Shown here piece by piece: positions 1 to 6,831 of a stretch of 18,738 nucleotides of DNA. Position 1 is the first letter of the stretch. Every line of letters begins with the position of its first letter. The stretch comes from CAXNKH01 sp049296795. GTDB taxonomy: Bacteria; Pseudomonadota; Gammaproteobacteria; Burkholderiales; Burkholderiaceae_C. Both the position numbers and the translations under genes were made by a program. The stretch lies in NCBI GenBank assembly GCA_049296795.1, contig JBAQTC010000012.1:1-18738 (forward strand), read 5' to 3'. Below the pieces are notes generated by a model, which was given only the letters and a program-made list of their open reading frames with translations, ran no database searches and had not been told where the DNA came from.

Positions 1-21
1 TTGACGCAAAAACTTACGAAC

Positions 22-152
22 CAATGGGTAGCCGCCCGCGAGCCTGGGCTGAAGAACGGGCACCCAATCCACCGGCCTTCGCCCACACTTACGTGCGCAA
101 AGGATGGGTGCAGCTTCACGCCAGCACCTCGCGATAGGCGGGCGGCGTGGCT
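22..152 (+). repeat. Left-edge partial copy (R0) of the window's roughly 300-bp repeat
   Basis: This stretch aligns with about 18338-18473. Both contain CGCCCGCGAGCCTGGGCT, then GAACGGGCACCCAATCCACC, then CACGCC..CCTCGCG.TAGGCGGGCGGCGTGGCTGT, with a few substitutions and small indels. Similarity stops shortly after GCGTGGCTGT, just outside the tsaD stop codon, so only the first part of the unit is present. It is in the same orientation as the right-end copies. I see no protein here. The short frames across it look incidental. Confidence 0.8.
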
Positions 153-175
153 GTTCGGGCCTAGCAGACGCTCAC

Positions 176-1279
176 CTAATCCAATGCAGTGTTGATGGCA
201 TCGAGCGGCCAGCGCGGCTTGACGTCAAAGGCGTAACGCCGATTGGCCTGCTGCACCCCGGATTGCAGCCGCATGGCAGCGGCCATGGCGATCATGGCGC
301 CGTTATCGGTGCACAAATGGAGCTCCGGGTAATGAACCCGCACGCCCTGGCGCGCGCAAAAAACATTGAGTTGCTGGCGCAGCAGCTGATTAGCGCCCAC
401 ACCGCCGGCCACCACCAGGCGCTTCAAACCCGTTTGTTGCAGCGCGGAGGCAGATTTTTTCACCAGCACCTCCACAATGGCCGCTTGGGTCGAGGCCGCC
501 AAGTCAGCCAAGAGTTGGTGCGGCAAGCTCGTCACCCCATCCAGAGCAGGCGCTTGCTGCCTTGCGACCTGGGCCGCCACCAGCTTTTTCGCCTGCACCA
601 TCACCGCCGTCTTCAAGCCGGCAAACGAAAAGTCCAGATTCCCACTGTGCAGCAGCGGGCGCGGCAACTTAAATGCCGTGCCATCGCCCTGCTCCGCTAG
701 CTTGGAGAGCGCCGCGCCTCCGGGGTAGTCCAAGCCAAGCAGCTTGGCTGACTTGTCGAAAGCCTCGCCCGCCGCATCGTCAATGGTTTCACCCAAAATC
801 TGGTAGCGCCCAACACCATCGACCCGCATCAGCTGGGTGTGACCGCCAGAGACCAACAGCGCCACAAAAGGAAACTGGGGCGGATCGGCACTTAAAAAGG
901 GCGACAGCAAATGACCTTCAAGGTGATGGACACCGAGTACCGGCTTGTCTAATGCCAGTCCCAAGGCACACGCCACCCCCGCACCCACCAGCAGCGCCCC
1001 AGCCAGACCCGGGCCCCGGGTATAGGCCACCACATCAACATCGCTGAGCTGGCACTGCGCTGTCGCCAGCACTTGGCGAGTCAGGGGCAGCACCCGGCGA
1101 ATGTGGTCGCGGCTGGCCAGTTCCGGCACCACTCCGCCATAAGCTTGGTGCATTTCAATTTGGCTGTGCAAGGCATCTGCCAACAGCACCGGAACCCCGT
1201 CCTGGCGAGTTTGAACCAGGGCCACGCCCGTTTCGTCGCAAGACGACTCGATTCCCAACACCAAAAGCTTGTTCGACAT
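176..1279 (-). CDS. tsaD: tRNA N6-adenosine threonylcarbamoyltransferase TsaD
   Basis: TsaD transfers the threonylcarbamoyl group from threonylcarbamoyl-AMP to A37 of ANN-decoding tRNAs (t6A), working in the cytosol with TsaB and TsaE. The 367-residue product starts with the ASKHA-type segment LGIESSCDETGVAL (residues 8-21). It carries the metal-binding HHLEGH motif (His119 and His123), then LVSGGHTQL (about 142-150), ETIDDAAGEAFDK, the VAGGVGANQLLR nucleotide-site loop and the CTDNGAMIA motif near the C terminus. It is slightly longer than the usual 335-345 residues, with no obvious disruption. The ATG at 1279 is favoured because the family N terminus begins directly there. It is divergent from narK, with a 181-bp region between them, and is a housekeeping gene unrelated in function to its nitrogen-assimilation neighbours. 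No terminator with a T-tract is visible after its stop, where repeat R0 begins. Confidence 0.97.
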   Translation of the reverse strand: MSNKLLVLGIESSCDETGVALVQTRQDGVPVLLADALHSQIEMHQAYGGVVPELASRDHIRRVLPLTRQVLATAQCQLSDVDVVAYTRGPGLAGALLVGAGVACALGLALDKPVLGVHHLEGHLLSPFLSADPPQFPFVALLVSGGHTQLMRVDGVGRYQILGETIDDAAGEAFDKSAKLLGLDYPGGAALSKLAEQGDGTAFKLPRPLLHSGNLDFSFAGLKTAVMVQAKKLVAAQVARQQAPALDGVTSLPHQLLADLAASTQAAIVEVLVKKSASALQQTGLKRLVVAGGVGANQLLRQQLNVFCARQGVRVHYPELHLCTDNGAMIAMAAAMRLQSGVQQANRRYAFDVKPRWPLDAINTALD

Positions 1280-1340
1280 CGTTTGAGTTTAGGCGATGAC
1301 CCGACCGGGTTGCGCGCAAGCACTGACTCAACGCTGCTAA

Positions 1341-1357
1341 TGCACTATTTTTGTGCA
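1341..1357 (+). promoter_or_regulatory. NtrC-type enhancer dyad upstream of narK
   Basis: The 17-mer TGCACTATTTTTGTGCA has perfect TGCAC/GTGCA half-sites separated by 7 bases, which is the consensus of NtrC (NR-I) binding sites such as those of enteric glnA. It lies about 50 bp upstream of the -24 element of the narK sigma-54 promoter. That spacing is compatible with activation by DNA looping. Binding is inferred from sequence only. Confidence 0.8.
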
Positions 1358-1406
1358 TAACGGCGTGGCGTGGTCCAGATCAGAGGCTCAATTCCCCTAT
1401 CCGGGC

Positions 1407-1422
1407 TGGCACGGTTCTCGCG
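1407..1422 (+). promoter_or_regulatory. Sigma-54 (-24/-12) promoter of narK
   Basis: TGGCACGGTTCTCGCG shows the invariant GG (1408-1409) and GC (1420-1421) separated by exactly 10 bases, with a consensus TGGCAC -24 block and a slightly off-consensus -12 block (TCGC instead of TTGC). The transcription start would fall near 1433, about 28 nt before the narK ATG. Together with the upstream NtrC-type dyad this predicts induction under nitrogen limitation. Confidence 0.75.
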
Positions 1423-1460
1423 TTGACCTTGTTGTCTTCACATCAGCCCCCAACAAAACC

Positions 1461-2675
1461 ATGGCCTATTTCCGCACTTTTCTGAAGTCAGGGCACGCGC
1501 CCACGCTCTACGTCTCGTTCATGTACTTCGCCTTTTCCTGCTGTATCTGGGTCATGAACGGCGCCATGGCGCCTTTTATTTCAGAAGAGTTCAATCTGAC
1601 GCCAGCGCAGAAGGGCATGATGTTGTCGATTCCTATTTTCGCCGGTGCCCTCATGCGCTTCCCGCTGGGCATGTTGTCGCAATACATTGGTCGCAAGAAT
1701 GCCACGTTGGTGGAAATGAGCTCGATCACGGCGGCCCTGTTGTTTGGGTACTTTTTCGTCAGCTCCTACAACAGCCTGCTGGCCATGGGCGTGCTACTGG
1801 GCGTTGCCGGCGCCAGCTTCGGCGTGGCGCTGAGCCTGGGTTCGGGCTCGTTCCCGCCGCGCTACAAAGGTCTGGCCATGGGTCTGGTCGGTGCGGGAAA
1901 CGTCGGCACGGCCGTCTCCGTCTTGATCGCCCCAGCCCTGGCCCAGCGCTTTGGCTGGCAAACCGTGTACGGTATCGCTGCCGTCGCCATGCTGCTGCCC
2001 ATCATTGCCATGGTGGTCTTTGCCAAGGAACCCGCTGATGTGGCTGGACATGGCACATTGAAAGAGCACGCAGCCTGCCTGTATGAAAAAGATGGCTGGG
2101 CATTCAGCCTGATTTACGCCATCACGTTTGGTGGTTTCATCGGCTTGGCGACGTTTTTGCCGACCTACTACTACGACCAGTTTGGTGTGAGCAAGGTGCA
2201 AGCCGGACAACTCGCCATGCTGGCTGCTTTCATGGGCGCGGCAGTGCGCGTTTTTGGCGGCTGGATTTCCGACCATTGGGGCGGCGTCAACACGCTGACT
2301 GCCGTGTTGGTGGCGGTGGCCATCACCTTGGTGTTGTGCGGAATGGCGGGCGCTTCGTTAACAGCCTCCACCTTGTTGTTCATGGTCTGTTTCGCCGCCC
2401 TGGGTGCAGGCAATGGTGCGCTGTTTCAACTGGTACCACTACGCTGGCCGACGAGCACTGCCGTGGCAGGCTCCATGATTGGTGAAGCCGGCGCACTGGG
2501 TGGCGGTTTGGTGCCCAACGCCATGGGCCTGAGCAAGCAATACACCGGCAGCTACCTCTGGGGCTTTGTCGGTTTTGCTTTCTGCGCCGTGTTGGTGCTG
2601 TTCATGCTGCGAACCATGCAATTACGCTGGACCCGCACCTGGGCTGAGAAAGGTGGACGGGCGCGTAGCGCCTGA
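1461..2675 (+). CDS. narK: NarK-family nitrate/nitrite transporter (MFS, NNP family)
   Basis: This 404-residue inner-membrane protein of the major facilitator superfamily probably imports nitrate, or exchanges nitrate and nitrite, for the assimilatory pathway encoded downstream. Hydrophobic helices run through the whole length. Glycine-rich nitrate-signature segments are present at GLVGAGNVGT in the first half and at GAGNGALFQLVP...GALGGG in the second. Arginines in MRFPLG (about residue 66) and AVRVFGG occupy the places where NNP transporters have substrate-binding arginines. The frame is open upstream from a GTG at 1353, but the ATG at 1461 matches the usual family N terminus and lies just downstream of the sigma-54 promoter, so I chose it. 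No strong Shine-Dalgarno sequence is visible. The gene is convergent with the methyltransferase gene, and a large hairpin overlaps its stop codon. Confidence 0.93.
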   Translation: MAYFRTFLKSGHAPTLYVSFMYFAFSCCIWVMNGAMAPFISEEFNLTPAQKGMMLSIPIFAGALMRFPLGMLSQYIGRKNATLVEMSSITAALLFGYFFVSSYNSLLAMGVLLGVAGASFGVALSLGSGSFPPRYKGLAMGLVGAGNVGTAVSVLIAPALAQRFGWQTVYGIAAVAMLLPIIAMVVFAKEPADVAGHGTLKEHAACLYEKDGWAFSLIYAITFGGFIGLATFLPTYYYDQFGVSKVQAGQLAMLAAFMGAAVRVFGGWISDHWGGVNTLTAVLVAVAITLVLCGMAGASLTASTLLFMVCFAALGAGNGALFQLVPLRWPTSTAVAGSMIGEAGALGGGLVPNAMGLSKQYTGSYLWGFVGFAFCAVLVLFMLRTMQLRWTRTWAEKGGRARSA

Positions 2676-2687
2676 GGCCTTTCTCAG
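2644..2687. terminator. Long hairpin over the narK stop codon, possible bidirectional terminator
   Basis: CTGAGAAAGG (2644-2653) pairs perfectly with CCTTTCTCAG (2678-2687). Inside it, GGCGC (2660-2664) pairs with GCGCC (2668-2672) around a GTA loop. The structure begins within the last codons of narK, spans its stop, and sits between two convergent genes. No T-tract follows on either strand, so it may act in mRNA stabilisation or as a weak terminator rather than a classical intrinsic one. Confidence 0.5.
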
Positions 2688-2712
2688 TGCAGACCAGGTT
2701 GCAGCCCCAAGG

Positions 2713-3984
2713 TTAAACCGCTGCCAGCCGCCAGAGCGAGGTGATTTCGGCTGCGCGTGCGGCGTGCAGTGGATCGCTTAGGTCAAGCGTTTTGGGATGC
2801 TGCGGTTTGACGTCCATTCGGCCCAGCACCTTGAGACCCCCCGCCGCTATCGCTGCCAACAAATCGGCGCGGCTGCGCAAGCCCAAATGCTCGGCAAAAT
2901 CCGACAAAATGAGCCAGCCTTCGCCACCCGGCGCCAAATGGGCGGCCAGGCCTTTGAGAAAACCCAGCAACATGCGTCCGCCCTCGTCGTACACCGCGCG
3001 CTCCAGCGGCGAGCCCGGGCGCACTGGCAACCAGGGCGGATTACACACGATGACCGAGGCCAACCCGAGAGGAAACAGATCCGCCGACATCACCTTAACC
3101 GGATGAGGCAAATGCAGTCGCTGCAGGTTTTCGCGTGCGCAGGCCAGCGCACGCGGGTCCATGTCAGTGGCCACCACTTGGTCCATACCGCGCAGGGCCA
3201 GCACGGCCGACAACACACCGGTGCCTGTGCCAATGTCAAAAGCGACAAGCTTGGCGGGCCGCTGGGTCGGCAAGGGTGCAGCGGCTACCAACTCGATGTA
3301 TTCACCACGGACTGGGGAAAACACGCCGTAATGCGGGTGAATTCGGTTATGGGGCGCGGGCCCCAGGGCCGGAATTTCCACCCCTTTTTTGCGCCATTCG
3401 TGGGCGCTGATCACGCCCAGCAGTTCGCGCAAAGCAGCAACGCAGGTGGTGGGCTCGCCCGCTACCGAATCGACTGACTCAACGGGTTCAACCAACTCGG
3501 ACGGCCCCCAAGCCTCGGTGCAGGCGAGTTTGGCATCGGGCGCACGACGCAAATCGATGTCGTAAGCCGCGCCAAACTCGATCAGCACCATGGCCAACAC
3601 CCGCGCGCGCTGCGACTGGGCTTGTCGATGCAGGTGGAAAGCTTGGCCAGCGGGCACGCCTTGAGCCGAAGCAACTGTGGCTTTTTTGCGCTCAACTTTG
3701 GCTTGTTTCGAAGCTTTAGGCGGTTTGTCGATCCGGCGTGCCAGCGCTTGCAACAGCTGCCTGGCATTTTGAAAATCACCGCGCCACAGCAAGCCCGTTC
3801 CCTCACAAGCTAAGCGGTATGCCTGGTCGGCACTGAGCGTGTCGTCGGCCAGCACGATCCGTTGCGGTGGCGCAGCACCGCGCTCTGAGCGCCAGCGGGC
3901 GCAGTGGGCCAGGCCGGCTTCCTCCCAGTGAAGCCTGGGCGTCGGACTGGGAGCATCGGGCGTGGATTCAGCGATTGGGGCCAT
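2713..3984 (-). CDS. Class I SAM-dependent methyltransferase (HemK/RlmG-like, NPPW motif)
   Basis: The 423-residue protein has a C-terminal Rossmann methyltransferase domain. The SAM motif I is FDIGTGTG (about 249-256), the acidic ribose-binding loop is TDMD (about 273-276), and the catalytic motif IV is VCNPPWLP (around 315). NPPx motifs are typical of enzymes that methylate amide or exocyclic amino nitrogens (PrmC/HemK, RsmC/RlmG families), so a glutamine or nucleobase-nitrogen substrate is likely, but I cannot name it. The N-terminal 240 residues contain a Lys-rich, Ala-rich stretch (about 88-110) and a substrate-recognition region I do not recognise. The ATG at 3984 is preferred over a TTG 11 codons upstream. 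The gene lies 51 nt after the GGDEF-EAL gene on the same strand and could be cotranscribed with it. Confidence 0.85.
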   Translation of the reverse strand: MAPIAESTPDAPSPTPRLHWEEAGLAHCARWRSERGAAPPQRIVLADDTLSADQAYRLACEGTGLLWRGDFQNARQLLQALARRIDKPPKASKQAKVERKKATVASAQGVPAGQAFHLHRQAQSQRARVLAMVLIEFGAAYDIDLRRAPDAKLACTEAWGPSELVEPVESVDSVAGEPTTCVAALRELLGVISAHEWRKKGVEIPALGPAPHNRIHPHYGVFSPVRGEYIELVAAAPLPTQRPAKLVAFDIGTGTGVLSAVLALRGMDQVVATDMDPRALACARENLQRLHLPHPVKVMSADLFPLGLASVIVCNPPWLPVRPGSPLERAVYDEGGRMLLGFLKGLAAHLAPGGEGWLILSDFAEHLGLRSRADLLAAIAAGGLKVLGRMDVKPQHPKTLDLSDPLHAARAAEITSLWRLAAV

Positions 3985-4035
3985 GGGCAGTCGAGGGTGG
4001 AAGCCCCCAAGTATCAACCCAAAAGCTGAGCGTTC

Positions 4036-6735
4036 TTAAGGATAGATCGAGCGCAGCTTGTGATTGGCTTGGAGTTTGGCCTTTTGCGCTTGCAGTGCAA
4101 ACCAATCGTCGATCTGCCGGGGTTGCGTAAACAAATAGCCTTGAAACACGCTGCAACCGTGGCTGCGCAGGTAATCCAGTTGTTCGCGCGACTCCACCCC
4201 CTCGGCCACCACCCTCAAGCCCAGTTGGCTACCCAGGGAGAGAATCAATTGAACCACCGCTGCGTCCGAAACATCGCCGGGCAAGTCCGTCACAAAACTA
4301 CGGTCAATTTTCAACTCAGCCACAGGCAGGTGTTTCAAATACGCCAGGCTGGAGTAACCGGTACCAAAATCATCGATGGAAAACACCACGCCCATGCTGG
4401 TAATTTCCTGCATCCGGGCAATGCTGGTCTGGGTGTTTTCCAGCAACAGGTTCTCGGTAATTTCGAAACACAGCTTGGACGGTTTGACCCCAGACTGCAA
4501 CAAGCGGGTGCGCACTTTTTCAACGAAATCGGCTTGTCGAAACTGACGCGGGCTCAGGTTGATCGACACCGGCCAGTCAAAACCGGCCTGCTCCAGGCGT
4601 TGCTGCACCCGAATACCCTGCTCCAATACCCAGTCGCCCAAGGGGAAAATCACATTGGAAGTTTCGACCACGGCCATGAATTCCGCCGGCGACAACAGGC
4701 CCCGGGTCGGATGGTTCCAACGCAGCAGCAGTTCCGCCCCTTGGATCGCCCCAGCCGCGTCATGCTGAGTTTGCACAAAAAGCTCGAATTCACCGGCCGG
4801 CAGTGCGCTCTCCAACTCCTGCAGCAATTTCAAACGTTGGGCCGTCTTACTGTGCATGCTGGGCTCAAAGAAGGCCACCAGATGGCGCCCGGAAGCTTTG
4901 GCGCTGTACATCGCCGTATCGGCTTCGCGCATCACGTCGTCTTGCGCCTGACCACTTTGGGGGAACAGGCTAACGCCCAGTGAGACGCCCAGGGAATGGG
5001 GCATGAAATCCAAGGGACGGCTCAACTCGCTTTGAATCGCCAGCGCCATGGTGCGGGCATTGTTGACCGCATGCTGTTGATTGCGACTCAAGCCCGTGAG
5101 CAAGACCACAAATTCGTCACCGCCAAAACGAGCCACTGAATCGCTCGCTCGCAGCAGACCGGTCAAGCGCTTACTCATCTCTTGCAAGACCAAGTCGCCA
5201 ACGGCGTGGCCTTTGGTGTCATTGATGATCTTGAAATGGTCCAGGTCCAGGAAAATCATGGCGCCAAATTCCTGGGAAGTCAGAGCCGCGTCCCAACTTT
5301 GCTCAAAACGCTCTTTGAGCAAGCGTCGATTGGGCAGACCGGTCAAGCTATCGTAGTCGGCCAGCCGTTTGATTTCAGCTTCATGGGTTTTGCGCCAACG
5401 GTTGTCGCGCATGACGCACGAGATGGCTGTGACCTGGCCCTGTTCACTGCGAATCGGGTTGTAGCTGGTTTCAAGCTCCACCAGTTGGCCCGATTGCGCT
5501 ATGCGCTGGGTTTGTTTGCGCTTAATGACTTCGCCCTGGACTACGCGCTCCAAGTAACGAATTTCTTCTTTCAGCGCGTTTTCCGGTACCAGCTTGAACC
5601 AGTTTTGGCCCAGCATGTCGGCCGCGCTATAGCCCAGTAAATTCTCGGCGCCAGCGTTCCAGGACAGCACCACGCCCTGGCTTGACTGGCTGATGATGGC
5701 GTCGTCGGTGGATTCGACGATACTGGCCAAGTGTTCTTGGGCTTCGGCGTCTTGGCGTCGCTCCACAAAAACCCGCTGCAAGCGGCGATTCAACCAAAGC
5801 AGACTCAGCCAACCGCCCAACAGCAGCCCAGTAATGGCGAGATAGGACGGCAAGACAATGGCCGCCCAGCGGGACCACAGCTCTGCTTGTGGCGTTCTGA
5901 GGTAGAGCGTGGCCGGGAAATTCTCCAAGCGTTGAAAGTCATAAAGATGGGTCGTCCCAGTCTCTCCAAGTGAACCGAGACCCTTAGCCTGACCACTCAC
6001 TGGAAACTTGTTGGCCAGCAAAAATTGGCGTAGCGCTCCAGTGCGGGGTTGACCGAAAATCTGTTCGAGCTTATTGCTTTGTTCTGCCGCATAGCGGCTG
6101 AGCAAATAACCTTCATCGCTTTGTAAACCAACCTGGGTTTCTGAATCGGACAACACCGGTTTCCAATAGCTTTCCAGCAAATTCACGGGCAACGTCGCCA
6201 CCACGATGGCCGCGTAGTGACCCTGGAGATTTTTAACCGGTACCCCCACCGAAACCACCCAGCGGTTGCTGAACTGGCTCAATACGGGTCGGTGCATTAA
6301 AAAACCCTCACCTTGGCGCATTTTTTCTTTGAATGCCAAAAAGACCGGGGAGTCTGATCTGGACGGCAATTTGCCCGTTCTGCCCAGCGTGGGGGAAGCT
6401 CGTATCTGACCCTTGAGGTCAATCACCCCCAGACCCGACAAAAACGGATGGGTGTTTTGAAAATTCAGTAACTGATCATGCAGGGCCAACGGGTCAGCCA
6501 AGTTCCGCTCATCGGCCAGATACTTGCTCAATCCCTGCAGCGACACTTCCAGTTGCTTCAAGCTGGCGTTGAGCGTGCTGGCCCCGAGCCGCAGCAGTTT
6601 TTGGTTTTCCGCCTGCAGATTTTGCTGGGCATCGCCCCAAGCACGCCAGCTGTAAACGCTCGCCAAAACCAGTAACACAACCAGCACCATCCAAGCAGCG
6701 CGATGTACCTGCGTCATGACAGGTTGCTTCAGCAT
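4036..6735 (-). CDS. Membrane-bound Cache-PAS-GGDEF-EAL cyclic-di-GMP signalling protein
   Basis: This 899-residue inner-membrane sensor combines diguanylate cyclase and c-di-GMP phosphodiesterase modules. Order: TM1 (about 14-30), a periplasmic Cache-like region (about 35-285), TM2 (about 290-315), a PAS domain (about 335-445), GGDEF and EAL. The cyclase motif GGDEF is intact (538-542), and an RASD allosteric I-site (529-532) lies five residues before it. In the EAL domain the signature reads ELL (668-670) but keeps the Glu. INLSP Asn726, FEITEN Glu758, DDFGTGYSSL (Asp788/789), Lys809, VAEGVE Glu845 and QGYLF Gln865 are present. Both activities are therefore possible. The start at 6735 gives the full TM1, and an alternative ATG exists at 6717. 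It has its own sigma-70-like promoter and a C10 tract (coding strand) in the leader. The ligand is unknown, and no functional link to nitrate genes can be shown from sequence. Confidence 0.93.
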   Translation of the reverse strand: MLKQPVMTQVHRAAWMVLVVLLVLASVYSWRAWGDAQQNLQAENQKLLRLGASTLNASLKQLEVSLQGLSKYLADERNLADPLALHDQLLNFQNTHPFLSGLGVIDLKGQIRASPTLGRTGKLPSRSDSPVFLAFKEKMRQGEGFLMHRPVLSQFSNRWVVSVGVPVKNLQGHYAAIVVATLPVNLLESYWKPVLSDSETQVGLQSDEGYLLSRYAAEQSNKLEQIFGQPRTGALRQFLLANKFPVSGQAKGLGSLGETGTTHLYDFQRLENFPATLYLRTPQAELWSRWAAIVLPSYLAITGLLLGGWLSLLWLNRRLQRVFVERRQDAEAQEHLASIVESTDDAIISQSSQGVVLSWNAGAENLLGYSAADMLGQNWFKLVPENALKEEIRYLERVVQGEVIKRKQTQRIAQSGQLVELETSYNPIRSEQGQVTAISCVMRDNRWRKTHEAEIKRLADYDSLTGLPNRRLLKERFEQSWDAALTSQEFGAMIFLDLDHFKIINDTKGHAVGDLVLQEMSKRLTGLLRASDSVARFGGDEFVVLLTGLSRNQQHAVNNARTMALAIQSELSRPLDFMPHSLGVSLGVSLFPQSGQAQDDVMREADTAMYSAKASGRHLVAFFEPSMHSKTAQRLKLLQELESALPAGEFELFVQTQHDAAGAIQGAELLLRWNHPTRGLLSPAEFMAVVETSNVIFPLGDWVLEQGIRVQQRLEQAGFDWPVSINLSPRQFRQADFVEKVRTRLLQSGVKPSKLCFEITENLLLENTQTSIARMQEITSMGVVFSIDDFGTGYSSLAYLKHLPVAELKIDRSFVTDLPGDVSDAAVVQLILSLGSQLGLRVVAEGVESREQLDYLRSHGCSVFQGYLFTQPRQIDDWFALQAQKAKLQANHKLRSIYP

Positions 6736-6750
6736 GGGTCGGTTCTCAGC

Positions 6751-6760
6751 GGGGGGGGGG
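6751..6760 (-). repeat. G10/C10 homopolymer in the leader of the GGDEF-EAL gene
   Basis: Ten consecutive G on the plus strand (C10 in the mRNA sense) lie 16-25 nt upstream of the ATG at 6735 and a few bases downstream of the predicted transcription start. I noticed no other homopolymer of this length in the window. Such tracts are prone to slipped-strand length change. Confidence 0.9.
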
Positions 6761-6772
6761 AGACATTATTTA

Positions 6773-6801
6773 TTTATACCAGAAGGTTGCAGCGATGGTA
6801 A
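6773..6801 (-). promoter_or_regulatory. Sigma-70-like promoter of the GGDEF-EAL gene
   Basis: Read on the minus strand, TTACCA (-35; 6796-6801) and TATAAA (-10; 6773-6778) are separated by exactly 17 bases, with 4/6 and 5/6 matches to consensus. The predicted start near 6765 gives a leader of about 30 nt that includes the C10 tract. It lies in the 96-bp gap after the kinase gene, so the GGDEF-EAL gene can be transcribed independently of it. Confidence 0.55.
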
Positions 6802-6831
6802 GTGGGTTTCTACAGGGATGGATGAACTTGG

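Noticed and set aside
4060..4983. 307-codon open frame on the plus strand opposite the EAL domain.
   Set aside because: Shadow of the GGDEF-EAL gene, His/Gln-rich antisense composition and no motif.
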